From NCBI RefSeq assembly GCF_018310535.1, contig NZ_CP074102.1, positions 2,418,001 through 2,482,000 of the forward strand: a stretch of 64,000 nucleotides of DNA, in the 5' to 3' direction. The stretch comes from Streptomyces mirabilis (GTDB taxonomy: Bacteria > Actinomycetota > Actinomycetes > Streptomycetales > Streptomycetaceae). Position 1 is the first letter of the stretch; each line of letters opens with the position of its first letter. Position numbers and translations under genes: made by a program. The notes beneath the pieces were generated by a model, which worked only from the letters and a program-made list of their open reading frames with translations, did no database searches and was not told the DNA's origin. Shown here piece after piece: positions 44,307 to 53,265 of this stretch.

Positions 44307-45332
44307 CTAGAACACCGACTCGGCCTCGTCCATCCGGTCCTTCGGCACCGTCTTCAGCTCCGTGACCGCCTCCGCCAGCGGCACCATCAGCACATCCGTG
44401 CCGCGCAGCGCCGTCATCCGCCCGAAGTCGCCCCGGTGCGCCGCCTCCACCGCGTGCCAGCCGAACCGCGTGGCGAGCACCCGGTCGTACGCGGTCGGGG
44501 TGCCGCCCCGCTGCACATGACCGAGGATGACCGGCTTGGCCTCCTTGCCGAGGCGCCGCTCCAGCTCGTACGCCAGCGCCGTACCGATGCCCTGGAAGCG
44601 CTCGTGACCGAACTGGTCGATGGCGCCGTGGCCGTAGTCCATGGTGCCCTCGACGGGGTGGGCGCCCTCGGCGACGCAGATGACCGCGAACTTCTTGCCG
44701 CGGGCGAAGCGCTCCTCGACCATCGCCATCACGTCGGACGGGTCGAAGGGGCGCTCGGGCAGACAGATGCCGTGGGCGCCGGCCGCCATGCCGGACTCCA
44801 GGGCGATCCAGCCGGCGTGCCTGCCCATGACCTCGACGACCATGACGCGCTGGTGGGACTCGGCGGTGGTCTTGAGGCGGTCCATGGCCTCCGTGGCCAC
44901 ACCTACCGCGGTGTCGAATCCGAAGGTGCGGTCCGTCGACGAGATGTCGTTGTCGATCGTCTTCGGGACACCGACCACCGGCAGCCCCGCGTCCGACAGC
45001 ATCCGGGCTGCCGTCAGCGTGCCCTCGCCGCCGATCGGGATCAGCACGTCGATGCCGAACTCGCGGGCCATGTCCTGCGCGTTCTCGCAGGCCTCGCGGA
45101 GCCGGTCGCGCTGCAGTCGCGAGGAGCCGAGAATCGTGCCGCCGCGGGCGAGGATGCCGCTGACCGCGTTGAGGTCGAGGGTGCGGTAGCGGCCGTCGAG
45201 CAAGCCCGCGTAGCCGTCCTCGAAGCCGATGACCTCGTCCCCGAAATTGGTGACCGCTCGGTGCACGACCGACCGGATCACGGCGTTCAGGCCCGGGCAG
45301 TCGCCGCCTGCGGTGAGAACTCCGATACGCAT
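44307..45332 (-). CDS. pfkA: 6-phosphofructokinase
   Basis: A 341-residue phosphofructokinase of glycolysis. The residues that separate ATP- from pyrophosphate-dependent enzymes read Gly104 (GGEGT), as in ATP enzymes, and Lys124 (PKTIDNDI), as in pyrophosphate enzymes. This mix is known from actinobacterial ATP enzymes, so ATP use is inferred. Position 103 is Glu instead of the common Asp. The catalytic Asp in TIDND and MGRHAGW are present. AGGAGA lies upstream of ATG 45332, and a consensus promoter sits at 45445-45473. It is divergent from pta-ackA. Confidence 0.95.
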   Translation of the reverse strand: MRIGVLTAGGDCPGLNAVIRSVVHRAVTNFGDEVIGFEDGYAGLLDGRYRTLDLNAVSGILARGGTILGSSRLQRDRLREACENAQDMAREFGIDVLIPIGGEGTLTAARMLSDAGLPVVGVPKTIDNDISSTDRTFGFDTAVGVATEAMDRLKTTAESHQRVMVVEVMGRHAGWIALESGMAAGAHGICLPERPFDPSDVMAMVEERFARGKKFAVICVAEGAHPVEGTMDYGHGAIDQFGHERFQGIGTALAYELERRLGKEAKPVILGHVQRGGTPTAYDRVLATRFGWHAVEAAHRGDFGRMTALRGTDVLMVPLAEAVTELKTVPKDRMDEAESVF

Positions 45333-45444
45333 CGTGCTGTGTCTCCTGCTCGCTGCTGGTACGTGTGAGCCAGTCCGATTGTTTCATGCGCCGAAGGGCA
45401 CCGACGATTCCCTCCTCCCCACCAGGCCGTTTGTCCTGGCGGGC

Positions 45445-45473
45445 GCCTTAGCCACCCTCAGAGGTATTGTCAA
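45445..45473 (-). promoter_or_regulatory. consensus promoter of pfkA
   Basis: On the minus strand, TTGACA (45473-45468), a 17-base spacer and TAAGGC (45450-45445) form a near-ideal housekeeping promoter. The leader to the ATG would be about 105 bases. Confidence 0.8.
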
Positions 45474-45550
45474 GAGGGTTCCGCTCACCCCAGTGGGCCA
45501 TTTTTCCGAGCCCCGAAACCACCCAGCGCCGCAACGGATGGAGAGCACGC

Positions 45551-47629
45551 GTGACCCGCAGCGTCTACGTGACCGGGATCGACCGCGGCGACGGCCGCCA
45601 GGTCGTCGAGCTGGGGGTCATGGAGCTCCTGACTCGCCAGGTCGACCGGGTGGGCGTCTTCCGTCCACTCGTCCACGACGGCCCGGACCGGCTCTTCGAG
45701 CTGCTGCGCGCCCGCTACCGGCTGACCCAGGACCCGGCGAGCGTGTACGGCATGGACTACCACGAGGCGTCCACGCTCCAGGCCGAGCAGGGCGCGGACG
45801 AGCTGGTCTCCACCCTCGTCGACCGGTTCCACCTCGTCGCCCGCGACTACGACGTCGTCCTCGTCCTGGGCACCGACTTCGCCGACACCCAGTTCCCGGA
45901 CGAGCTGGCGCTGAACGCGCGGCTCGCGAACGAGTTCGGCGCCTCCGTGATCCCCGTGGTCGGCGGACGCGGACAGACCGCCGAGTCCGTGCGCGCCGAG
46001 ACGCGCAACGCCTACCGCGCGTACGACGGCCTGGGCTGCGACGTCCTCGCCATGGTCGTGAACCGGGTGGCTCCGGCCGACCGCGCCGAGATCAGCGAGC
46101 GGATCGACCACCGTCTGCCCATCCCCTGTTACGTCCTGCCCGACGAGCCCGCTCTCTCCGCGCCCACCGTCGCGCAGATCACCCACGCCCTCGGCGGCAA
46201 GGTGCTCCTCGGCGACGACGCGGGCCTCGCCCGGGACGCGCTCGACTTCGTCTTCGGCGGCGCGATGCTGCCGAACTTCCTGAACGCCCTGACCCCGGGA
46301 TGTCTCGTGGTCACCCCGGGCGACCGCGCCGACCTGGTCATCGGCTCGCTCGCCGCGCACAGCGCCGGCACCCCGCCCATAGCCGGCGTGCTCCTCACCC
46401 TGAACGAGCGGCCCAGCGACGAGGTCCTCACCCTCGCGGCCCGTCTCGCCCCCGGCACCCCGGTGATCTCGGTGGCCGGGAACTCCTTCCCCACCGCGGC
46501 CGAACTCTTCTCCCTGGAGGGGAAGTTGAACGCCGCCACCCCCCGCAAGGCGGAGACCGCCCTCGGCCTCTTCGAGCGGTACGTCGACACCAGCGACCTC
46601 CTCAGGCGCGTCTCCGCGCCGAGCAGCGACCGCCTCACCCCGATGATGTTCGAGCACAAGCTCCTCGAACAGGCCCGTTCCGACAAGCGCCGCGTCGTGC
46701 TCCCCGAGGGCACCGAGGCCCGCGTCCTGCACGCCGCCGAGGTGCTGCTGCGCCGGGGCGTGTGCGAGCTGACGCTGCTCGGTCCTGTCGACCAGATCCG
46801 CAAGAAGGCCGCCGACCTCGGCATCGACCTGGGCGGCTGCCAGCTGATCGACCCGGTCACCTCCGAGCTGCGCGAGCGCTTCGCCGAGAAGTACGCCGTC
46901 CTGCGCGCCCACAAGGGCGTCACCGTCGAGCTGGCGTACGACGTCGTCGCCGACGTGAACTACTTCGGGACGCTGATGGTGCAGGAGGGGCTCGCCGACG
47001 GCATGGTCTCCGGCTCCGTGCACTCCACCGCCGCGACCATCCGGCCCGCCTTCGAGATCATCAAGACCAAGCCGGACACCAAGATCGTCTCTTCCGTCTT
47101 CTTCATGTGCCTCGCCGACAAGGTCCTCGTCTACGGCGACTGCGCCGTGAACCCCGACCCGAACGCCGAGCAGCTCTGCGACATCGCCATCCAGTCGGCC
47201 GCCACCGCCGAACAGTTCGGCGTCGAGCCCCGGATCGCGATGCTGTCGTACTCGACGGGTACGTCCGGGTCGGGCGCCGACGTCGACAAGGTGCGCGAGG
47301 CCACCGACCTGGTGCGGCTGCGTCGCGACGACCTGAAGATCGAGGGGCCGATCCAGTACGACGCCGCGGTCGAGCCGACCGTCGCGGCGACCAAGCTGCC
47401 GGACTCCGAGGTCGCCGGGCAGGCCTCCGTGCTGATCTTCCCCGACCTCAACACCGGCAACAACACCTACAAGGCCGTACAGCGCTCGGCCGGCGCGATC
47501 GCCGTCGGCCCGGTCCTGCAGGGCCTGCGCAAGCCCGTCAACGACCTGTCGCGCGGCGCGCTGGTACAGGACATTGTCAACACGGTCGCGATCACGGCGA
47601 TCCAGGCCCAGACTCCGAGCAGGGCATGA
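45551..47629 (+). CDS. pta: phosphate acetyltransferase (long form)
   Basis: A 692-residue enzyme converting acetyl-CoA and phosphate to acetyl phosphate and CoA. An N-terminal P-loop-like (AAA_26) region and a central DRTGG domain precede the C-terminal catalytic PTA_PTB domain (from about residue 370, MMFEHKLLEQARSDKRRVVLPEG). The N-terminal nucleotide-binding glycine motif is weak (YVTGIDRGDGRQ). GTG 45551 is chosen for the family-like start MTRSVYVTGIDRG, with GGAG about 7 bases upstream. It is coupled to ackA, and together they make or consume acetate. Confidence 0.95.
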   Translation: MTRSVYVTGIDRGDGRQVVELGVMELLTRQVDRVGVFRPLVHDGPDRLFELLRARYRLTQDPASVYGMDYHEASTLQAEQGADELVSTLVDRFHLVARDYDVVLVLGTDFADTQFPDELALNARLANEFGASVIPVVGGRGQTAESVRAETRNAYRAYDGLGCDVLAMVVNRVAPADRAEISERIDHRLPIPCYVLPDEPALSAPTVAQITHALGGKVLLGDDAGLARDALDFVFGGAMLPNFLNALTPGCLVVTPGDRADLVIGSLAAHSAGTPPIAGVLLTLNERPSDEVLTLAARLAPGTPVISVAGNSFPTAAELFSLEGKLNAATPRKAETALGLFERYVDTSDLLRRVSAPSSDRLTPMMFEHKLLEQARSDKRRVVLPEGTEARVLHAAEVLLRRGVCELTLLGPVDQIRKKAADLGIDLGGCQLIDPVTSELRERFAEKYAVLRAHKGVTVELAYDVVADVNYFGTLMVQEGLADGMVSGSVHSTAATIRPAFEIIKTKPDTKIVSSVFFMCLADKVLVYGDCAVNPDPNAEQLCDIAIQSAATAEQFGVEPRIAMLSYSTGTSGSGADVDKVREATDLVRLRRDDLKIEGPIQYDAAVEPTVAATKLPDSEVAGQASVLIFPDLNTGNNTYKAVQRSAGAIAVGPVLQGLRKPVNDLSRGALVQDIVNTVAITAIQAQTPSRA

Positions 47630-47664
47630 CCACCATCGTCCTCCACCCAGAAGGCACCCCCGCA

Positions 47665-48882
47665 GTGACCGCCACCCGCGTCCTCGTCCTCAACTCCGGC
47701 TCCTCGTCGGTGAAGTACCAGCTGCTCGACATGCGCGACAGCAGCCGTCTCGCCATGGGCCTCGTCGAGCGCATCGGCGAGGGCACCTCCCGGCTGAAGC
47801 ACACGGCGCTCACCACGGGCGAGACCCGCGAGACGATCGGCCCCATCGCCGACCACGCCGCCGCGCTCAAGGCCGTCGCCGAGGAGCTGGCCAAGGACGG
47901 CCTCGGCCTGGACTCCCCCGAGCTGGCCGCGATCGGCCACCGGGTGGTGCACGGCGGGAAGCAGTTCACCGAGCCCACGGTCATAGACGAGGCCGTGCTC
48001 GCCGAGATCGAGCGGCTGATCCCGGTCGCCCCGCTGCACAACCCGGCGAACCTGATCGGTATCCGTACGGCCCGGGCGCTGCGCCCCGACCTGCCCCAGG
48101 TCGCCGTCTTCGACACCGCCTTCCACACGACGATGCCGGAGTCGGCGGCGCGCTACGCGATCGACGTGAAGACCGCCGACGAGTACCGCATCCGGCGCTA
48201 CGGCTTCCACGGCACCTCGCACGCGTATGTGTCCCGGGCGACGGCCGAGCTCCTGGGCAAGGCCCCCGAGGACGTGAACGTCATCGTGCTGCACCTCGGC
48301 AACGGCGCGTCCGCCTCCGCCGTACGGGGCGGCCGATGCGTGGACACCTCCATGGGGCTCACGCCGCTGGAGGGACTGGTCATGGGCACGCGGTCGGGCG
48401 ACGTGGATCCCGCGGTCATCTTCCATTTGACGCGTGTTGGCGGGATGTCCACGGACGAGATCGACACTTTGCTGAACAAGAAGAGCGGCCTGATCGGTCT
48501 GTGCGGCGACAACGACATGCGGGAGATCCGTCGCCGTGTCGACGAGGGTGACGAGCAGGCGCGGCTCGCCTTCGACATCTACATCCACCGCCTGAAGAAG
48601 TACATCGGCGCCTATTACGCGGTACTGGGCCGGGTGGACGCGATCGCCTTCACCGCCGGAGTGGGCGAGAACGCCGCTCCGGTGCGCGAGGCCGCGGTGG
48701 CCGGCCTGGAGGAACTCGGCCTGGCGGTCGACGCCGACCTGAACGCGGCTCGAGGGGACGGGCCCAGACTCGTCTCCCCCGAGGGCGCACGGGTCGCGGT
48801 CGCCGTGGTGCCGACCGACGAGGAACTGGAGATCGCCACGCAGACCTACGCACTCGTGGGCGCGTCCCACGACCTCATCTGA
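47665..48882 (+). CDS. ackA: acetate kinase
   Basis: A 405-residue acetokinase transferring phosphate from acetyl phosphate to ADP, or the reverse. Both family signatures are present: VLVLNSGSSSVKYQL near the start and MGTRSGDVDP in the middle, with HLGNGAS and FTAGVGENA of the ASKHA fold. GTG 47665 has AGAAGG about 10 bases upstream and gives the usual length. ATG 47626, overlapping the pta stop (ATGA), would add 13 residues and cannot be excluded. Confidence 0.95.
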   Translation: MTATRVLVLNSGSSSVKYQLLDMRDSSRLAMGLVERIGEGTSRLKHTALTTGETRETIGPIADHAAALKAVAEELAKDGLGLDSPELAAIGHRVVHGGKQFTEPTVIDEAVLAEIERLIPVAPLHNPANLIGIRTARALRPDLPQVAVFDTAFHTTMPESAARYAIDVKTADEYRIRRYGFHGTSHAYVSRATAELLGKAPEDVNVIVLHLGNGASASAVRGGRCVDTSMGLTPLEGLVMGTRSGDVDPAVIFHLTRVGGMSTDEIDTLLNKKSGLIGLCGDNDMREIRRRVDEGDEQARLAFDIYIHRLKKYIGAYYAVLGRVDAIAFTAGVGENAAPVREAAVAGLEELGLAVDADLNAARGDGPRLVSPEGARVAVAVVPTDEELEIATQTYALVGASHDLI

Positions 48883-48948
48883 GCGGCACCACGCCACCTC
48901 GAACGGGCGGCACCGTGCCACCTCACCTGAGCGGCAGCGCGCCCCTTT
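48883..48948. repeat. short degenerate direct repeats between ackA and pyk
   Basis: The phrase GCGGCACC followed by GCCACCTC occurs twice, and a third partial copy begins GAGCGGCAGC. The copies lie directly after the ackA stop. They may be a remnant of local duplication; no function is evident. Confidence 0.4.
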
Positions 48949-48953
48949 GTATC

Positions 48954-48997
48954 TTCCGCCAGACGGAATATTCCGTAGCGAAACAAACCGATAGGAT
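48954..48997 (+). promoter_or_regulatory. pyk promoter with TTCCG/CGGAA half-sites
   Basis: The -10 TAGGAT (48992-48997) ends 6 bases before ATG 49004. Upstream lies the perfect 14-bp palindrome ACGGAATATTCCGT (48963-48976), plus a further TTCCG at 48954-48958, giving three alternating half-sites. The palindrome covers the -35 position, so a regulator bound here would affect pyruvate kinase expression directly. Confidence 0.6.
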
Positions 48998-49003
48998 CGC
49001 CCT

Positions 49004-50437
49004 ATGCGCCGTTCGAAAATCGTCTGTACTCTCGGCCCCGCGGTCGACTCCCACGAGCAGCTCGTCGCGCTGATCGAAGCCGGCATGAACGTGGCCCGCT
49101 TCAACTTCAGCCACGGCACGCAGGCCGAGCACCAGAGCCGCTACGACCGGGTCCGGGCCGCCGCGGCCGAGACCGGCAAGGCCATCGGTGTCCTCGCCGA
49201 CCTGCAGGGCCCGAAGATCCGTCTGGAGACCTTCGCCGAGGGACCCGTCGAGCTGGTGCGCGGTGACGAGTTCACCATCACCACCGAGGACGTGCCCGGC
49301 GACAAGCACATCTGCGGCACGACCTACAAGGGCCTGCCCGGTGACGTCTCCAAGGGCGACCCGATCCTCATCAACGACGGCAACGTCGAGCTGAAGGTCG
49401 TCGAGGTCGACGGTGCCCGGGTCAAGACGGTCGTCATCGAGGGCGGTGTGATCTCGGACCACAAGGGCATCAACCTGCCCGGCACGGCCGTGAACGTGCC
49501 GGCGCTGTCCGAGAAGGACGTCGAGGACCTGCGCTTCGCGCTGCGGATGGGCTGCGACATGGTCGCCCTGTCCTTCGTGCGTGACGCGGGCGACGTGAAC
49601 GACGTGCACAAGGTGATGGACGAGGAGGGCCGCCGGGTCCCCGTCATCGCCAAGGTCGAGAAGCCGCAGGCGGTCGAGAACATGGAGGCCGTCGTCGCGG
49701 CGTTCGACGCCGTCATGGTGGCCCGTGGTGACCTGGCCGTCGAGTACCCGCTCGAGAAGGTCCCGATGGTGCAGAAGCGCCTCGTGGAACTGTGCCGCCG
49801 CAACGCCAAGCCCGTGATCGTCGCGACCCAGATGATGGAGTCGATGATCACCAACTCCCGCCCGACCCGCGCGGAGGCCTCCGACGTCGCCAACGCGATC
49901 CTCGACGGCGCCGACGCGGTCATGCTCTCGGCCGAGTCGAGCGTGGGCGCGTACCCGATCGAGACGGTCAAGACGATGTCGAAGATCGTCGTGGCGGCCG
50001 AGGAAGAACTCCTCTCCAAGGGTCTGCAGCCCCTGGTCCCCGGCAAGAAGCCGCGCACGCAGGGCGGTTCGGTCGCCCGTGCCGCCTGCGAGATCGCCGA
50101 CTTCCTCGGCGGCAAGGGCCTGGTCGCCTTCACCAAGTCCGGTGACACCGCCCGCCGGCTCTCCCGCTACCGCGCGGCCCAGCCGATCCTGGCCTTCACC
50201 ACCGACGAGGGCACCCGCAACCAGCTCGCGCTGAGCTGGGGCGTCGAGTCGCACGTCGTGCCGTTCGTGAAGAGCACCGACGAGATGGTCGACCTCGTCG
50301 ACCACGAGCTCCAGAAGCTCAAGCGGTTCAACGACGGCGACATCGTCGTGATGACCGCCGGCTCGCCCCCCGGCGTCCCCGGCACCACCAACATGGTCCG
50401 GGTGCACCACCTGGGCGAGAGCGGCCGCACCACCTGA
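49004..50437 (+). CDS. pyk: pyruvate kinase
   Basis: A 477-residue glycolytic enzyme forming pyruvate and ATP from phosphoenolpyruvate and ADP. The N-terminal MRRSKIVCTLGPA with NVARFNFSHG, the catalytic region VIAKVEKPQAVENM, MVARGDLAVEYP and ATQMMESMI are characteristic. The C-terminal regulatory domain is present. The transcript is probably leaderless. Its grouping with pfkA, pta and ackA places glycolysis and acetate overflow side by side. A strong terminator follows. Confidence 0.96.
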   Translation: MRRSKIVCTLGPAVDSHEQLVALIEAGMNVARFNFSHGTQAEHQSRYDRVRAAAAETGKAIGVLADLQGPKIRLETFAEGPVELVRGDEFTITTEDVPGDKHICGTTYKGLPGDVSKGDPILINDGNVELKVVEVDGARVKTVVIEGGVISDHKGINLPGTAVNVPALSEKDVEDLRFALRMGCDMVALSFVRDAGDVNDVHKVMDEEGRRVPVIAKVEKPQAVENMEAVVAAFDAVMVARGDLAVEYPLEKVPMVQKRLVELCRRNAKPVIVATQMMESMITNSRPTRAEASDVANAILDGADAVMLSAESSVGAYPIETVKTMSKIVVAAEEELLSKGLQPLVPGKKPRTQGGSVARAACEIADFLGGKGLVAFTKSGDTARRLSRYRAAQPILAFTTDEGTRNQLALSWGVESHVVPFVKSTDEMVDLVDHELQKLKRFNDGDIVVMTAGSPPGVPGTTNMVRVHHLGESGRTT

Positions 50438-50461
50438 CCCCCGCGGCCTCCGTACGCCACT

Positions 50462-50492
50462 GAGGGCGCCTCCTGCGACAGGGGGCGCCCTC
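50462..50492 (+). terminator. hairpin terminator after pyk
   Basis: A 14-bp stem with one G-U pair (50462-50475 with 50479-50492) and a 3-base loop, 24 bases after the stop. Confidence 0.85.
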
Positions 50493-50516
50493 GGTGTGTG
50501 CTGATCACGGGCGCGG

Positions 50517-51065
50517 TCACGGCAGTGCGTCGGCCGACTGCTGATACGCCTCGAACTCGCTCCACCGCGGGTGATCCGCAAGGAGCGGGGCCAGGGCGCG
50601 CGGGGGCGCGAGCAGCCGCCGGATCATCCGGAGCGAGCGGATCTGCGCACGCTCCAGCTCACGCCACCGCGGGGCGAGCCCGGCTGCCTCCTGCGGGCTC
50701 ATCGGCATGGCGTCCAACGCTCGTTCGAGCACGGGTCCGGGACCGAACATGGAGACGCCCTCACGCGGACCCACCTTCTCCAGCAGCCAGGACCTGAGCC
50801 AAAGGTCGCGCAACAGCCATTCGTTGTGCTGTGTGCCGGTCGCGCGCTCGGCGGCCGCCAGCAGGGCCGGCCAGGCCTCGGCGATCGCCCGCCACTGCTC
50901 GTCGGTCACCCCGGCCGGGTCCGCCTGGATGCGGGCGGCGAACTGCTGAGCCGCGGCCGTCCATTGACTCACGGCCCCATCGGCGCCGTCCGTGCCCGAC
51001 GCCGACCAGCGACGCGCGTGCGCGTCCAGGTCGAGCCGGTCCAGCCCGTCGAAGAGGTCATTCAT
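50517..51065 (-). CDS. hypothetical protein
   Basis: A 182-residue soluble protein rich in Ala, Trp and Arg, with no recognised domain. It appears mostly helical (EQWRAIAEAWPALLAAAERA, LLRDLWLRSWLLEKVG). ATG 51065 is chosen because GGGGGTGAT lies about 6 bases upstream; the frame is open 34 codons further, but that part overlaps the preceding terminator hairpin. It converges with pyk. It stands alone between terminators, so it is probably monocistronic. Confidence 0.75.
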   Translation of the reverse strand: MNDLFDGLDRLDLDAHARRWSASGTDGADGAVSQWTAAAQQFAARIQADPAGVTDEQWRAIAEAWPALLAAAERATGTQHNEWLLRDLWLRSWLLEKVGPREGVSMFGPGPVLERALDAMPMSPQEAAGLAPRWRELERAQIRSLRMIRRLLAPPRALAPLLADHPRWSEFEAYQQSADALP

Positions 51066-51120
51066 CAGAACATCACCCCCGCTGCTGCGAACGCTTCCCT
51101 GCCGAGCTGTTCCGCTCCGT

Positions 51121-51175
51121 ACAGGACTGTGGCCCGGCCCTCCGCGTGAGCGGAGGAACCGGGCCACAGTCCTGT
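51121..51175 (-). terminator. two-tier hairpin terminator
   Basis: A perfect 17-bp outer stem (51121-51137 with 51159-51175) encloses a perfect 7-bp inner hairpin (51139-51145 with 51150-51156). It follows the stop of the leftward secreted-protein gene and is the strongest hairpin in the window. Confidence 0.9.
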
Positions 51176-51212
51176 GTGCGGCTCCCGAACGGGTCTTGGT
51201 CGTGACCGGCCG

Positions 51213-52532
51213 TCAGCCGGTCACGTACTGGTGCAGCCCGGGTATGGTCAGCGTGCCGCCGAACTGGCCGGCCTGTACGACCTTCACCTTGGTGAAGTAG
51301 ATCAGCGGTATGTTCAGCGGCGGCGGGTTGTCCGGGCTGAACGTGATCGGGATCAGGCCGAGCAGGTTGCCGGAGATGCTTTCGGTGTACATCACCGTCT
51401 TGCCGTCACGGATGGTGGACGTCGTACCGCTGCCGGCCTGCACGTGGTACGTCTTGCCGGACTGCTTGTCGTTCACCGTCTGGTGCAGGTCGCCGATGTC
51501 CGTGCCGTCGGAGATGACGTACTTCAGGACCTTCTTGACGGTGCCGTTGGCGGTCTTCACCTTCACGATGCCCTGGTAGTCCGCGCCCTTGAGGAGCAGC
51601 GAACTGGCGTTCAGGTACCAGGGGTCGTCCGGCAGGGTCACCGGGTTGTCGACGCCGCCCTCGGCGTCGGTGGCGACCGGGCAGTCCGCCGCGCTGGTGG
51701 TGGAGCTCGCGGACGGGCTGGGGGACGAGGTGGCCGCGTCGGTAGCGTCCTTGAGCGCCTTGGTGGTGCCCTCGGCCGCCTTGGTCGCCGTGTCGGTCGT
51801 GTCCTTCACGGTGTTCTTGACCGTGTCGGCGACCTTGCTGGTGGTGTCCTTGACCGTGTCGGACGTGGTCTTGTCGCCGGTGTCCTTGGTCGCGCTCGCC
51901 GAGGCGGACGCGGAGGCCGACGGCGTGGGGCTCGCGGTGGCACTCGCCGTGGAGCCACTGCCGCCGGTGAAGATGCCCGTGATCGCGTCACCGATGGTGC
52001 CCAGCAGATCGCCCCCGCTGCTCGCGGACGCCGACGGGGTCGCCGTCGCCGCGGTGCCGCCGCCACTGCTCTGCGCCGACTTGCTCGCGGACGGCGCCGA
52101 CGTGGACCCGGCCTTGTCGTCGGAACCTGAATCCGACGAAGAGGTCTTGTCCGGCGACGAGGACGCGCTGGCCGAGGGTGTCGGCTCCGGCTTGTCGGTG
52201 GACGCGGAGGCGCTCGCCGAGGAAGAGGAGGACGCCGAGGCGGAGGGGGTCGGGCTGGCCGACGTGTCCTTGCCGGCCACGGCCTCGACGCACTTCTGGT
52301 ACTCGTCGGCCGTCAGGCTCTTGGCGGGCGAGTGGTCGTCGGCCTGGGCAAGTGTCGGCGTGAACCCCATCCCCATGAGGACCGCGGTCGGCATCGCCGC
52401 GATGGCGACGGCCTTGCCCGCGGGCACGTGGAACCTGGTGAACAGCGGCTTCCTCGGGGCCGCGTGGCGCGGCCCGGTTCTCACCCGGGACTCGTCCACC
52501 TCGGTCCCGCGGATCACCTCGTCAGCCGGCAC
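51213..52532 (-). CDS. secreted Ser/Ala/Thr-rich protein of DUF6230/DUF6114 locus
   Basis: A 439-residue probable surface protein. A 35-residue basic start precedes a hydrophobic signal segment (AGKAVAIAAMPTAVLMGMGF, then ALAQA-like TLAQADD). A small N-terminal region (ADEYQKCVEAVAGKD) is followed by about 200 residues of Ser/Ala/Thr/Pro low complexity, typical of wall-spanning linkers. The C-terminal 150 residues are a folded, beta-rich domain (DDPWYLNASSLLLKGADYQGIVKV to GGTLTIPGLHQYVTG). GTG 52532 has GGGAGG upstream and overlaps the DUF6114 gene by 11 bases. Function unknown; homologs are sometimes mislabelled HypF, which the sequence does not support. Confidence 0.85.
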   Translation of the reverse strand: MPADEVIRGTEVDESRVRTGPRHAAPRKPLFTRFHVPAGKAVAIAAMPTAVLMGMGFTPTLAQADDHSPAKSLTADEYQKCVEAVAGKDTSASPTPSASASSSSSASASASTDKPEPTPSASASSSPDKTSSSDSGSDDKAGSTSAPSASKSAQSSGGGTAATATPSASASSGGDLLGTIGDAITGIFTGGSGSTASATASPTPSASASASASATKDTGDKTTSDTVKDTTSKVADTVKNTVKDTTDTATKAAEGTTKALKDATDAATSSPSPSASSTTSAADCPVATDAEGGVDNPVTLPDDPWYLNASSLLLKGADYQGIVKVKTANGTVKKVLKYVISDGTDIGDLHQTVNDKQSGKTYHVQAGSGTTSTIRDGKTVMYTESISGNLLGLIPITFSPDNPPPLNIPLIYFTKVKVVQAGQFGGTLTIPGLHQYVTG

Positions 52533-53145
52533 TGTGCCTCCCGTTCGCCCCGTAGGCGGAGCTCATTCCTGACAGGTCCTTCGGCTCGCCCGACTCGTCG
52601 GCGACCGCGGGGCCCGCGCTGTCGGCACCGTGCTGGATGCCCGTGGACTCCGGGCTCTGCGGCAGGTGCGGGGTGTTCGGGGTGGTGTCGAGGGCGTCCG
52701 GGGCGCCGCCCTCACTCTTGTGCGCCGGCGCAATCTGTTCCTCGCCGGGCTCACCAGGAACCCAGGAGACCGCCATCGCGCCGCCGGTCATGGCGAAGAG
52801 GAAGCCGATGAGGAAGCCACCGAGGTTGGACACCGGAATGGAGACCAGCGCGAGCAGGATCGCGGCGACCCCGGCGAAGGTCCGTACGTGCTTCTGGAAC
52901 CAGAGACTGATGCCCAGGACCCAGAGCAGCACGCCGATGATCAGGGAGCCGGCGCCGGCGGTGGTGGACATCGCCAGCGTCAGATGGCCGATCTGGAGGT
53001 TCGCGTACGGGAAGTAGGCGATGGGGAAGCCGCCGAGCAGGATGAACAAGCCGGCCCAGAACGGGCGATCGCCCCTCCAGGTACGGAAGTTCCGCCGGAA
53101 GACTTGGAGATAGTGCTCGCTCTGCCCGGGTGACTCGGCGCTCAT
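52522..53145 (-). CDS. DUF6114 membrane protein
   Basis: A 207-residue protein with four membrane helices in residues about 30-130 (FWAGLFILLGGFPIAYF, LIIGVLLWVLGISLWF, FAGVAAILLALVSIP, GFLIGFLFAMTGGAMAV) and an acidic, Pro-rich cytoplasmic or exposed tail. It fits the DUF6114 family, of unknown role. It lies between the DUF6230 gene and the secreted Ser-rich protein gene, whose start it overlaps, suggesting that the two work together at the cell surface. Confidence 0.85.
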   Translation of the reverse strand: MSAESPGQSEHYLQVFRRNFRTWRGDRPFWAGLFILLGGFPIAYFPYANLQIGHLTLAMSTTAGAGSLIIGVLLWVLGISLWFQKHVRTFAGVAAILLALVSIPVSNLGGFLIGFLFAMTGGAMAVSWVPGEPGEEQIAPAHKSEGGAPDALDTTPNTPHLPQSPESTGIQHGADSAGPAVADESGEPKDLSGMSSAYGANGRHSAG

Positions 53146-53218
53146 GGAAACGGCTCCCTGGAACGGCTTTACTGTGTGGCGTACGCGCTTGAGTAGTTCA
53201 CGTACTGCGGGAAAAGGT

Positions 53219-53257
53219 GGGGCGGGCGGGGCAGCTGCCGGCTCCCCCGCCCGCCCC
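53219..53257 (-). terminator. terminator or attenuator between DUF6230 and DUF6114 genes
   Basis: A perfect 13-bp stem (53219-53231 with 53245-53257) and a 13-base loop, starting 8 bases after the DUF6230 stop. On the minus strand it is followed by ACCTTTTCCC. Partial read-through would give unequal expression of the locus. Confidence 0.8.
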
Positions 53258-53265
53258 TGGAGTGC

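Noticed and set aside
45229..47664. Very long upstream extension of the ackA frame through pta
   Set aside because: Arg/Pro-rich shadow of pta in another frame; acetate kinase clearly begins near 47626-47665.
51213..52532. HypF hydrogenase maturation annotation for the Ser/Ala-rich secreted protein
   Set aside because: No acylphosphatase, zinc-finger or carbamoyltransferase motif; it is an exported low-complexity protein.
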